Notes under the pieces: model-generated
The model's input: only the letters and a program-made list of their open reading frames with translations
What the model was told of the DNA's origin: nothing
Databases searched by the model: none
Part shown: piece after piece, positions 11,466 to 22,019 of the stretch
Layout: each line of letters begins with the position of its first letter
Numbering within the stretch: the stretch's first letter is position 1
Source of the DNA: Fratercula arctica
Taxonomy: Eukaryota; Chordata; Aves; Charadriiformes; Alcidae
Assembly: GCA_947846985.1 (NCBI GenBank)
Contig: CANTUZ010000001.1
Span: 109,571,757 to 109,635,756 of the forward strand
Direction: 5' to 3'
Length of the DNA: 64,000 bases
Position numbers and translations under genes: made by a program

Positions 11466-13255
11466 AGCCTTATAACAGCTGGACAATCACTCTGCTGTCA
11501 AAATTAGTTGACACAATTTTATGATTAATATATCCTGCTGTTTGATTGAACCCATTTTGTGCTCTTTATATGTATTTCATGTAAAACCCACTTGCATGAT
11601 GCTTACATGTATTTCCTGTAAAGCTCACTAAGTGACAAATTTTTTGTCTTCTTCCACAAGCAAGATTTGAAAAAAAATAAATCTGCTGCCTACTGGCTGA
11701 TCTTTGATCCACAATCCTCACTTGTAGAGCACATTTGAACTGCAGGAATAGAAATAGCACTCTGTGTGGGCTGTGACTAAACTCATTTCAGCACATTTGG
11801 AGGGTGCTAAACAAGTCAGCCCTCGTTTGCTGAGTTTCTGACTGGAGTCAGTAAAAGTGAGACAATGAAAAGCAAGAACAAAATGTCCCTAAAACATATG
11901 CGTGAAGCATTTTTTTCTTCCCTTTTCTCCCATGGCTTATTGACAGAAGTGATGTATCAAATGTATTTTATGATATGATTTATTAATACTGGTAATTTGA
12001 GTAAGTTCAAACAATATGTTTTTCACACAATGAAACAATGATAGTACATAAATTTGTTCTGAGCACAGACACAAAATATACTATGAATATATTAATCCAA
12101 ATCCATTGTCTTCTAGAAGGAAAATGTGCTGTCAGCCAGGATCGTGTGCATGCTAGACAGTTGTTTCACAGGAGGGATGCTTCTAACACATCGGTACAAG
12201 AGAATGGAACTTATTTGGCCCGTTTCTTCAAGCTGTGCTTTTCTGTTGTGGTTGTTTCCCTTTTTTTTCTGTTCTCCCTTTTAGCATATTGAAGATGGAT
12301 AGGAGGAACAGTTGTGCTGCTCACTCTCTTTTACCATGAGTTTTGCAACAGTTTTGTTTCTCTTAAAGTTTTAATGAGTGAAAGGCCTATGACTGTGAAA
12401 AAAAATCAGCATTTATTTTAGGGAGAAAAAGAGTGTCTAAGTTTTGTGGCTGAAGAAAGCACTTCAAAATCAGATCCTTCTGGCTTTAAAATGGATCAGA
12501 GTCAAGAAAATATAGTTCAGAAATTATTATAAAGTCACGAGTGTACATCAGTCGGATGAATTTTAGAGGGAAAAAGAGAATAAAGGGGAATTTGATTTAT
12601 CATTTTAAAACACTGGTGTATTTTAAGTCCACAGAAAGAGGAGAAGAAGAGCCAGAAGAAAAAAAAGTCAGAAAAGATTCTAAAGAAGAGGTGAGGACAT
12701 GGAAAAAATGAATGGCAGCCAGAGATTGATAACGAATATAGGGTACAGAGAGTGTTTTTGCATTCTTGTCCCAGCCTATTACTCTGATAATATTTTAACT
12801 TTAGTATCCTTAAAATAAAATTAAGAAAAAGTAAAATAAAATAAAGAATTACTAGCTTCCTAAATAAAGCCTTGAAAGAAATGGTGAAGGAGTATGAGGA
12901 AAAGGAAGAAATTATAGTTGAGAGGCTTTTTGTCAAGTATGTAGCTGCCACAGAAAAAAGGGGAAAAAAAAGGTTTTAAATTGTTCTGGAAAAAATGGAA
13001 TATATCTTTACTCCGTGCATTTTTCCTTGTAATAGTTTTCGAGTGGATAGGCTGAGAGAATCACATTCTTACGCCAGTCAGTGCAATATTAGACTGTGGC
13101 AAACTTCTCTCTTTTTTACAGGCTTTCAAATGCCTTTCTGACTGATATGAAATGTAAACTTGTATCTATTCACCTAAAGCAAGATGCGCAGCTCTCCTGC
13201 CTCCCACAGATAAATCAAGGCAAACCACCTGTGCTGTGAGATCACTTGCTCGGCA
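11466..13255. other. Unique AT-rich sequence, no gene recognised
   Basis: The largest frame is 138 codons on the minus strand (12535-12951). It is hydrophobic and F/L/I/S-rich, as expected from translating A/G-rich DNA backwards, and is not considered coding. Confidence 0.5.
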
Positions 13256-13259
13256 AACC

Positions 13260-13330
13260 GCTCCTGTGGCACAGTGGATAGCGTGGAAGGGCGGGTGTTG
13301 AGGTGAGTTTGAGAAACCTGTGTGAGGAGG
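13260..13330 (+). tRNA. tRNA-Arg-like fossil (5' half), or a SINE derived from it
   Basis: The sequence from 13260 to 13287 (GCTCCTGTGGCACAGTGGAT followed by AGCGTGG) closely resembles the 5' half of vertebrate tRNA-Arg(UCU), with a good A-box (TGGCACAGTGG). The 3' half does not form a convincing T arm or B-box; a GAGTTTGAGAAACC string sits roughly where one would be. It is not a functional tRNA. It may be a tRNA pseudogene or the head of a tRNA-derived SINE. Confidence 0.35.
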
Positions 13331-13334
13331 GAGT

Positions 13335-15225
13335 GCTGGCTTTCAGATAAACACCGTTTTATAGCTGTACAGACGTCCGACCTGCTGAATACTACAGGAC
13401 TGGCAAAACAGATGAGAAAAAGTATTTTCTCGCGTTAATTTATCTGGTGTTCTTGATTCGTTGCCTGCTGCTGAGTTGCACAGCTGAGCACATATACCTT
13501 GTAGGTAAATTTCATTGATGTACAGATTTAAAATAACATTATAGTATATTATATTACAGCTCGGAGGAGGGAGCGACCTCTGTAACAAACTACCGGCTAT
13601 TCTATACATGCTTTGTATAATTATTTATATTTTATCATACATACACCTGTATAATTATGTTTAGGATAACCATCTATATTTCTAGTATAGTCCTGTAATG
13701 CAGATGGGCAGGTTGTGTTACTTCAAACTAGACCACGTGCAGGCGTAAGCCTGAGAAGTTCTCTTCTTCAGATACTAATTTTTCATTTGTGCGTCTTGAA
13801 GTTTCAAGTCATCTTCAGACAGGCAGAAATCTAGCTTCCTTTTAAAGTTCATGGTCCAGAACACTGTTCTGGTATTTGGCAGAAAAAGGAAATATATTTC
13901 CTATGAATGAGGAGAAGGAATGCCTGATTTTGATACTTATTTTTCATTATCCATAGTTTAAGGTGCATTAGTATAGGTCAGGTGCATGAGGATTGGTCAC
14001 ATATTTAAGTCTTTAGTATTAAGAAATAGAGATTTCTGGCCTATCGCATATGAGGGAGCAGTAAGGAAGTACTCTCATTGGCAGGCAAGTAATCAGAACA
14101 TACCCATGATTTTCTTTGACACTACTAAATTTAGAGAAGAATGTGAAAAAATGACTTCACGGGCACGGTGTTCCCTCTAAGGCACACAATGAAGCGTGGC
14201 TTGGACAGGGAAAATTCACTTTCCTACTTTTTAGCCTGGCCTCCTGAAAAAAGGAACTTTGTGGTTGCATGCTGTCCCCTGTGTCCGCTCTCTCTCTGTT
14301 TTCTATTAACCTTTGAACCCATGGATCAATTTGAAAACTAAATGGGATGGAAAGTTAGAGGTTTTCCAAGGCTATTTCAATTGTATAGGTTTCATGACAA
14401 CTGACAATTGTTGGAGGAGAGATACTCAAATTAGTACCTCTAGCTGAGGAAAAGTCTGAGTAACTTGCCCGTCTGTCCCATAGTAATTGGCAGCAAGTTA
14501 CACCACATTCACTTGGTCTGTCCTGCCAAGGATATGAGGAAAAGCAGTGGGGCAATGCAGCTATGCAGCAGAGAGAAGCTCAGAGGGAAGCAGCAAAAGC
14601 AATTTTGATGACAAAGTGCAAATCTAAAGGAAATCAGTCTCCAACACTGCTGGAGCTTGCTGATATTTTTCTTCGGTTTTACATTCCCTTTATTATGCAT
14701 ATAGCAATGAATCTGCTACAGAGATTGGGGATTTTAAATTGAGGCTTAGAAGAAAGAAAAGCTCCCCTTCTGAAGCCCAGAATCTTTGCCCTGTTGGCTC
14801 TGGAAAGGCTGTTTGATGGTGTTTGCGGAGAAAGACAAGGCTGGTCATCCTGTTCTTTACTAAAACAACAACTTTAAAATGTTGATCTTAAATCAGTTCA
14901 TAGAAGAATATGGGGTGTGGGGGTGTGTGTGTACTTTTTCCTTTATACAGAATTCAAAGAAAAACTATTTTTTATCATGAAAGTTCTCATGCTATATGAC
15001 TTTTCACAGAAAACAAAAAGTGGATATTAAAAGACAGCATTAATAATATTGTTTGGCAGAGTTGCTGCATGAGCAAGTTGACATTTTCTGAAGTGCTTAA
15101 CACTATTGGCTATGCGTTGATTTCTGAACTTCCTAGGCTCTACAAATAACAACATACTGGCACATAAAGTCTATACAAGGTCTCAATAGTCTTTCTATTG
15201 ACAGTAGTTATAAGACTTTATTTTA
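13335..15225. other. Unique sequence, no gene recognised
   Basis: AT-rich with short chance frames (88 codons at 13343 minus, 64 at 13986 plus). A GTGTGGGGGTGTGTGTGT stretch lies near 14914. No repeat family was recognised. Confidence 0.5.
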
Positions 15226-15231
15226 TTAATA

Positions 15232-15535
15232 CTTGGGGAGGGACTCTTTTTCAGGAAGTGGAGCAATAGGACAAGGGGTAATGGTTTTAAACTGAAAGAG
15301 GGTAGATTTAGATTAGATATTAGGAAGAAATTCTTTACTGTGAGGGTGGTGAGGCACTGGAACAGGTTGTCCAGAGAAATTGTGAGTGCTCCATCCCTGG
15401 AAGTGTTCAAGGCCAGGGTGGATGGGGCTTTGAGCAGCCTGGTCTAGTGGGAGGTGTCCCTGTCTATGGCAGGGGGGTTGGAACTAGGTGATCTTTAAGG
15501 TCCCTTCTAACCCGAACCATTCTATGATTCTATGA
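15232..15535 (+). mobile_element. CR1 LINE, 3'-terminal fragment
   Basis: The last 300 bases of a CR1 element: the end of ORF2 (reading roughly [20 protein letters not shown]), the short 3' UTR and two terminal ATTCTATG octamers ending at 15535. It is 5'-truncated, as is normal for CR1. It is very similar to the end of the copy at 35983-36703, at roughly 95 per cent by eye, and both share AGAGAAATTGTGAGTGCTCC, so they belong to one subfamily. Small indels break the reading frame at its start. Confidence 0.93.
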
Positions 15536-15539
15536 ATAC

Positions 15540-18150
15540 TATACACAAAACTTTGAGTAAACCTGGGTCAATTTTTATTTGTGTAGTGTGTGGTGTCTGA
15601 GATTAGAGTAGGAATCTGGAGGGCACTCTCTGCATCAGAATATTTGGTAAGGGGAAGTAGGGGAAGGTGGCACTGTGAGTTAATAACTCTTTTCAACTTG
15701 TGATGAGGATTATTAAATATGAAGGGGAATGTGGAAATATGGAGTCAGTTTAAATTGAAGTATTGAGGGAGAAGGAAAAAATGTTTACCACCTGTGGTTC
15801 AGAGTAGGGAAGCACACTCAGAGATAGCTGAGAGCATTAGATTAGTGACTGCAGTGGTATCTAGGGAATTTTAATTTGTATAATTTATTCAGTCATTAAT
15901 AAGGAGGACTAGAGTTTTATGTAGAACTCATTTTTATATCAGTATGTGTTACAGGCAACTCAGCAAGGAAAAACTTCAGACTGAATTTTATTAAGTAAAA
16001 TGGATATGGTAAGTACCATGATCATTAGGGATGGATTTTGGATACAAATACAGGTGTATTAACATGTAAATCGTCCAATTTAATACAATCAGAAATGTAT
16101 TAAGTAAAATAGATTGGCAGTGTTTATGAGCAAAGAACTCTTGAGGACAAAAAAGAAAGAATAATTTGCAAAAAGATTGGGAGGATATGCTGCAAAGTAA
16201 AAGATGAAATATAAATTATTTAAAGCCTCTGTGGATGAGTGATAATTGTTAAGTTAATTGCAAGTAACAACAGAGAAGTCAAAAATCTTTGGCACAGATA
16301 TACTGTCATTGGAAGAAGCAGAGGAAATGTAGAAAAGAGCATTTTAAGAATAAAAAAAATTAATTGCTGTTGCCTGCCCTGAAGGGACAACTCGGGGAGG
16401 GAGGGGGAAATATCCCTGTGATGGAGTCACCCCCTGTAGGTGGAGGATGAGGCAAGAAAAATAAGTAAAATGAGTTAGAAACTAGTAAATGTAAGAGAAA
16501 TTTAACCTTTTCCTTTTCAGGAACCTGGGGTCCTGCTCCTGGTAACCCCTTCATTACATCATTGCTTTTAACTTACTGTCTTCCTTATAATGCTACAAAC
16601 CACCCTAGGGAAGGACTGATTCTTTAAAGTGTCATGGTACTCATGGAGCAGCACTCTACTGTGTCTATCCCGGTGAGGGGATTTTGCACCTCGATGCACC
16701 TCTTTGCACAGAGGTTCTTAGAGAGCTGGAGATGAAAAGCACAAAACAATGATTCATGCGGTAAAGATAACTTTCTCCCCCAAAAGGGGAGGAGAAGTTG
16801 ATCCAATTATTGGTGGTAACAAACACAAGAGAGAAAGCATTAGAGGTATATGTATTTTCCAATATGTTCTAAATGCATTGCAGTTGCAATATTTAGGGAA
16901 ATATTGAACATCAAACTAGTGGAGGCATATCAGACATAATCTGTTTAGTAGTAGAAAACTGTCTTTCTGTGTCTAAAGAAGGATATCTTCACATTTCAGT
17001 GGGTGGCAATGTTTTTCATGAGTGATTTTTTTGACTTATGATGACAAAAAAAAAGATGTTTAAACATTTATAAAACATGGATTTTCCCGGGTTCTGAGAC
17101 AAAAAATAGCGTTGTCAAATTATTGCAGAGAACACAAGTACTTCTCATTTCTTTGCAACATGTAAGTTGCTTTATTAGTGCTGGACATAGAGTGGCACAC
17201 AACAGAAAAATTTTAAAAGTCAAACTCCTTTTAGCTTTTTCTTTTTCTCTCGTTTGAAGCAGCACACAGTATAATAAGATGCAGTGTCCAGAGACAAAAC
17301 TTAGGATGGTACAATTCCTCATTATTTCCAAAACAGGGTAAGCCATTAAGTTGGAAGATATTCCTGAAAGGAGGACAAGCTCTAGCTGCTGTGGCCAGGA
17401 GTATATTGCTTGGGAAAAAGATGATTCTTGAGGTTACCTGTGCTTTTTTCTTTGCCAACTTCTTGAACAGCACCTTATGGTTGCTGGAAATGAAGAATCA
17501 GTTAATGCAACACTGTCTACGGTGTAAATAAATAAATAAAATGAATAATAAATTTAAAAAGTGTGTACTATATTGGATAATTGTGCTACCATCTTGACAG
17601 ATATGTCTTGGCAATGCTCAAATCCAAGTATACCTACCACAGATTTTCCTTTAGTCTTAGGAGAGGCATATCAGCTGAAGCCTTGTAAGAGAAGAATGAG
17701 GTGTTTCTGTTCTGGCAGTAAGTGTGGTCATATTTTGTACACAAATATTAGGAAAAAATGGTATTTTTAGGAGGGAATAAGTCAGAAATATAGCCAATGA
17801 GTAAAGTCTGCATGATTTGAAGTGAATAAGAGGGAGTTGGTGAAAGGTCTCATTTGAAGGAGAGCAAGGGAGGTGGTTTATCACGCAGTTTAATTCTGAT
17901 CATCCAGAATGGAAATTCAATTTGCCTTTTGTAATCTAAGATTTAGCTGTGCAATAGATCTTGGGATTGCCATGTTATGACCAAGAACTGAGGAAAATTC
18001 CGCATTCCTTGAATGTGAATTTTCTAAGGTTTTAGTACCCTGGTGACAAACCAGTGCCCTTTAGAGAATTATTCAAGCCACCTTTACAGCATCTTTTGTC
18101 ACATTTGTTTGCTTCACTTACGCTTTTGCTCACTATGTCATTCAGCTCAT
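15540..18150. other. Unique AT-rich sequence, no gene recognised
   Basis: Many short frames occur on both strands (92 codons at 17068 minus is the longest), none with a recognisable domain. An AAATAAATAAATAAAATGAATAATAAAT stretch near 17525 is simple AT-rich sequence. Confidence 0.5.
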
Positions 18151-18570
18151 ATCTGCGCTGCACCTGATCAGCAGGCAGCGACCCGAGACTGTGCCCTGGA
18201 TCCGTCTCCCTCCCACAGGGGCAGGCGAGGTGGGCACTCCTCGCTAGCACAGCCATTCCCTGCAGCTCAGCCTGTGGCCAGCAAAGCCGTGGGCATGAGG
18301 GAGGGATGGTGACCTCCATCAGGAACCTGAGAGCCTGCTGCCTTGTGTCCTCAGAAGAGAGGTCCCCACAACAGGTGTACTGAGTGTTGGGCTTCACAGT
18401 CTCTAGGGGGTGCTTTCCTGTGGGGAAAAATAATAGTTAAGTGTCTTGGAGTGCCCAAAATAAATGATTATGACAGCCTTCAGTGCTTCAAGCGGAAAAT
18501 GACAACATGATCCTGCTCTGAAACCGTGATGCCAGCTAGGCACACTGTCCCTTTGGCCCCCTTCATGCCT
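18150..18570. other. GC-richer stretch of unknown origin next to a CR1
   Basis: Base composition rises compared with both flanks and both strands are open for about 80-120 codons (18032-18397 minus, 18043-18312 plus, 18403-18752 minus). The peptides are unfamiliar. It could be the 5' part of the neighbouring CR1 in a decayed form, or another repeat. Confidence 0.3.
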
Positions 18571-18574
18571 CGTA

Positions 18575-19588
18575 AAGGTGGCAGGAGACCTGGATGAGTG
18601 AACCAGGAGCTCTTGGCTAAACTCAAACATAAAAAGTATACAAGGCATGGAAGCAGGGGCAGGTGGCCTGGGATGAATATAGAGATGCTGTCCAGGTGTG
18701 CAGAGACAGGGTTAGGAAAGCCAAACCCCACTGCGAGGGATGTGAAGGACAATGAAAAGGGTGTCTACAGATATTTCAACAGCAAAAGAAAGACCAGGGA
18801 AAATGTGAGCCTGCTGCTGAAATGGACCAGGGGACCGGCTGACAGGAGACATGGAAAATGCCGAGGTACTCAAGCCTTCTTCACCTCAGTCTTTCCTGGT
18901 AAGATTTGCTGTCAGGAATCCCAGGCCCCTGAGACCCGAGGGGAAGTCTGGAACAAGGTAGACTTACCCTTGGTGGAGGAGGACCTTGTGAGGGAATATT
19001 TAAATAAGCTGGACGTACACAAGTCCCTGGGACCTGATGGGTTGCAGCCATGAGGTGCTGAGAGATCTGGCCCATGTCACTGCGAGGCCTCTCACCATTA
19101 TTAGTGAAAGGTTGTGGTGATCGAAGGATGCATCTGAGGACTGGAAGAAAGAAAATGTCACTTCTGTCTTCAAGAATGAGGATCTAGGGAACTACAGGCC
19201 TCTCAGCCTCACCTTGGTCCCTAGGAAACCATTTCCAAACATAAAGTAGAGGAAGGCAATTGGGAGTAGTCAGCATGGATTTATGAAGGGGAAATCATGC
19301 CTGACTGACCTGAGAGCCTTTTATGATGAAATGATGGGCTCAGTGGACAAGAGAGAGCGGTGGATGTTGTTTATCTTGACTTCAGCAAGGCTGAACACCT
19401 TATTATTGTGAGGATGGCTGAGCTCTGGCACAGATTGCCCATAGAGGCTATGGAGTCTCCATCCTCAGAGATAATAAGAAGCCAACTGGAGACGGTCCTG
19501 AGCAACCTCCTGTAGGTGACCCTGATCTGAGCAGGGACTGAGCAGGTGCCCTCCAGTCCCTGTGAGTCTGTGAGTCAGTGATTCTGTA
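18575..19588 (+). mobile_element. CR1 LINE with internal deletion
   Basis: Translation shows the segment before the CR1 reverse transcriptase and its start, including KLDVHKSLGPDGLQP (about 19007-19050). Its usual continuation follows in decayed form: 'DWKKENVT', 'NYRPLSLT', 'HGFMKGKSCLTDL' and 'DFSKA' can be read with shifts. At about 19392 it jumps to the last 190 bases of the element (VRMAELWHRLPIEAMESPSS and the 3' end with GATTCTGT). The catalytic ADD-containing half of the enzyme is missing, so the copy is internally deleted as well as frameshifted. It is older than the 15.2 and 36.0 kb copies. Confidence 0.9.
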
Positions 19589-19594
19589 ACATTG

Positions 19595-21920
19595 CAGAGG
19601 CATACATTGGTTTAAATAACTTTTGTTTCTACCTTTGTAGGTAGACTCATAAACTCTTAGAGGAAATGTCTGAAAAATAGCTGAATGAAAATTTTTCATC
19701 TAAAATTTATTTTTCATAATTAATTGTAATTATGGAAATATTTTTAGTATAAATGAAATAAGCTGTCTGCAATCAAAGAAGACATCAATGTTTTTAAGTG
19801 CTGGAAATACGTCTAAGAATTCCTGTGTCTAAAAGTTTCCATGCTGTCATTGCGATAAATTAAGTTTCTAATTAAACACATGCTCACATACACACTCTTG
19901 GATGGGAATGCTATGCTTGATCAATAGCCCTAGGCTACACAGTAGCAGGCAGAATTATAGCAAATGGAACTGGATGAATGGGTTTACTTAATGACCACAA
20001 TATGATTTATTTCATTGGTGGGAAAGGGGGGAGGAAGACATCAAATTGCTAAAAATACTACCCGAGCAAATTAAGATATGATCTTACAGGAGATGCATTC
20101 CCAAGAGATCCCATGTGAGTATAGCAGATCAGAGCTCAGATCACTCTTAAAGAAGCGTACTTGATGAAAATGTGTCAGCTAATCTGCGTTCAGCTTGTTT
20201 TCCATTTATAATTAAGTGGGCTTTTTTGTTATTTTTTAATGTAGCTGCCTTAACCATGGACAATTACTGACTTAGAACATTTACACATTGTCAAGATTTT
20301 AGCCATTGGAGTAGTCAGTACAAGAAACAGAATTAATGCAGATAATTTCACATATAGATAAGTAGATGAAAAATATGTCTTTAAATAAAGTTTCACAAAA
20401 TTTAACTATTTTATCCCTGACCAGAACCACTTATTAGTTGTCATTTGCACTCAGTTAAAGCAATAGCTCCTGCAAGACCTGCCGGTGTGGCAATGTGGTG
20501 GTGTCTGCTGGTGATGAATCTGGGACTGGCAGCTACATGCTTGCCTCTGTCACTTAACCAGTGACCCCTCTGTCCAGGGTGAAGAGAGTAATGCCAGTGA
20601 AGAGAGTAACGCCAACTAGAGCTGAGACAGAGGAAGAGAGAGAGAGACGAGACAGCTTTCTGAGTTTTGACTTTGCTGTAAAGAACGTTTTGTGTTATAT
20701 GGCCTATGAGCTAAAGTGAGCCAAAATCAAAAGAGCTGGCAAAATTTAAATGAGTAGCAGGCGGAGAAATCTCCAGCCCCCCAAAATACATGCACACACA
20801 TGTACTAAGTTTGGTTCTGGTTATTGGAAATGTTCCTTCAATTTCTCTTTCTTCCTACTTATTTATCTGTGAAAAATGCAGAATCTGAATATAAATCAGG
20901 TTTTGACTTTTTCTATAATTGTGCTTTTCAAAGGAGATAATTAAATTTCTGCCTCTTTGGGAAAAGGTCAGCGTGTTGGGGTAACAAATATTCATATCTC
21001 TAGGGCATTTGCCCTTATTAGCCATGAATCACTGTTTCACAAGCTTGGAGCCTTGGCAAGAATCCATCTAGCCTAAAATACTTTGAAAACATATGAATTA
21101 ACTGAGATGCACTTTAATAGTTCAACTTTATTACTAATTAACCTGTATATGCCCCTGTTTGTTATGCTGTAACTCAGAAACTAACACTATTGCTATTGTC
21201 TAGATGTATATTAAATGTACGGTGCTACTTCTCCATTACTTTAAGAACTTGTTGCTACGCCGATCACTTGTTTTGTACACAAGTTAAGGCTGAAAACAGG
21301 CTAAGGAGGTTAGTGAAGAAGCCTTTGAAAGGCTGATGGTTGACTTAATCTTCATCTTCAAAATCAAGGAAACAGCCTGCATTTGGTTGATTCTGGAGAG
21401 TTTAGTCACAAGTTGACTGGCATAGTACAAGGTGCTTTGAGGAGAAGCAAACAGACCAGCTGGAAGGCAAGACAAGGATATATATTTTTTTGCATCTTAC
21501 ATGATCATTTCTTGTGATGTCAATTCATAATTAAGTCTTCCTCCACTTAATACTTTAACCCTAGGTCTTTATGATACTCTTCAGTTTTCATCCTTCCTGT
21601 TGAAACAGTTTTGTATGGTGTGGACCAGAGAGGAAGGTGGGTAAGCATACTTCCCATGCCTTCTTCTAAGAGTTGTTGTCTAAGAAGTCTAGGTTCTCCT
21701 TGAAATGCCAGTAAAAGTTTAAGCATTTTAAATTTCAGTATGCATTTAGCAGGGAGAGTAATGGAAAGTCATGTTTTTTCTAGGTAAGTACCCTAACAGC
21801 TAACCTATATGGTCATGTTTCTGTTTGTTCACCCTCTCTTTCTGGTCTACTGAACATGGAATGATAATATTATATTTAATATTAAAGCGTATCACAACAG
21901 GAGGGCAGGAGAGCATCTGC
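19595..21920. other. Unique AT-rich sequence
   Basis: No coding signal was found. An 18-base unit is duplicated at 20579-20614 (listed separately). The segment at 20190-20400 is rich in homeodomain-type TAATT cores and could be a conserved non-coding element, but nothing in the sequence proves it. Confidence 0.45.
20579..20614 (+). repeat. 18-bp tandem duplication
   Basis: GTGAAGAGAGTAATGCCA is followed directly by the same unit with one change (T to C). It is a recent slippage duplication. Confidence 0.9.
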
Positions 21921-21927
21921 TCTCACA

Positions 21928-22015
21928 TACGCCTGTAGTATAGTGATTCAAACCTTCACCTGGAAAGTGAGAGAAGTGGGTTCATAGCCCTTTATAGAAA
22001 GGAATTGAAGCTGGG
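21928..22015 (+). mobile_element. tRNA-derived SINE fossil
   Basis: The segment starts GCCTGTAGTATAGTGATTC, which is A-box-like and close to the usual GTAGTATAGTGGTTA of tRNA-derived SINEs. A GGGTTCATAGCCC follows at 21978, matching the B-box pattern GGTTCNANNCC with changes. The spacing between the boxes is right for a tRNA promoter. It is followed by GGAATTGAAGCTGGGAG, similar to the palindromic continuation seen in old amniote SINEs. It is not a functional tRNA, since no acceptor stem pairs. Confidence 0.45.
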
Positions 22016-22019
22016 AGCA

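Noticed and set aside
12535..12951. 138-codon minus-strand frame
   Set aside because: Low-complexity F/L/S/I-rich peptide from A/G-rich DNA; no domain or signal.
18598..19053. 151-codon frame as a host gene
   Set aside because: It contains KLDVHKSLGPDGLQP, a CR1 reverse-transcriptase motif, and continues into decayed CR1 sequence.
21770..21790. TCTAGGTAAGT as an exon donor
   Set aside because: Good donor string, but no open frame with an acceptor upstream.
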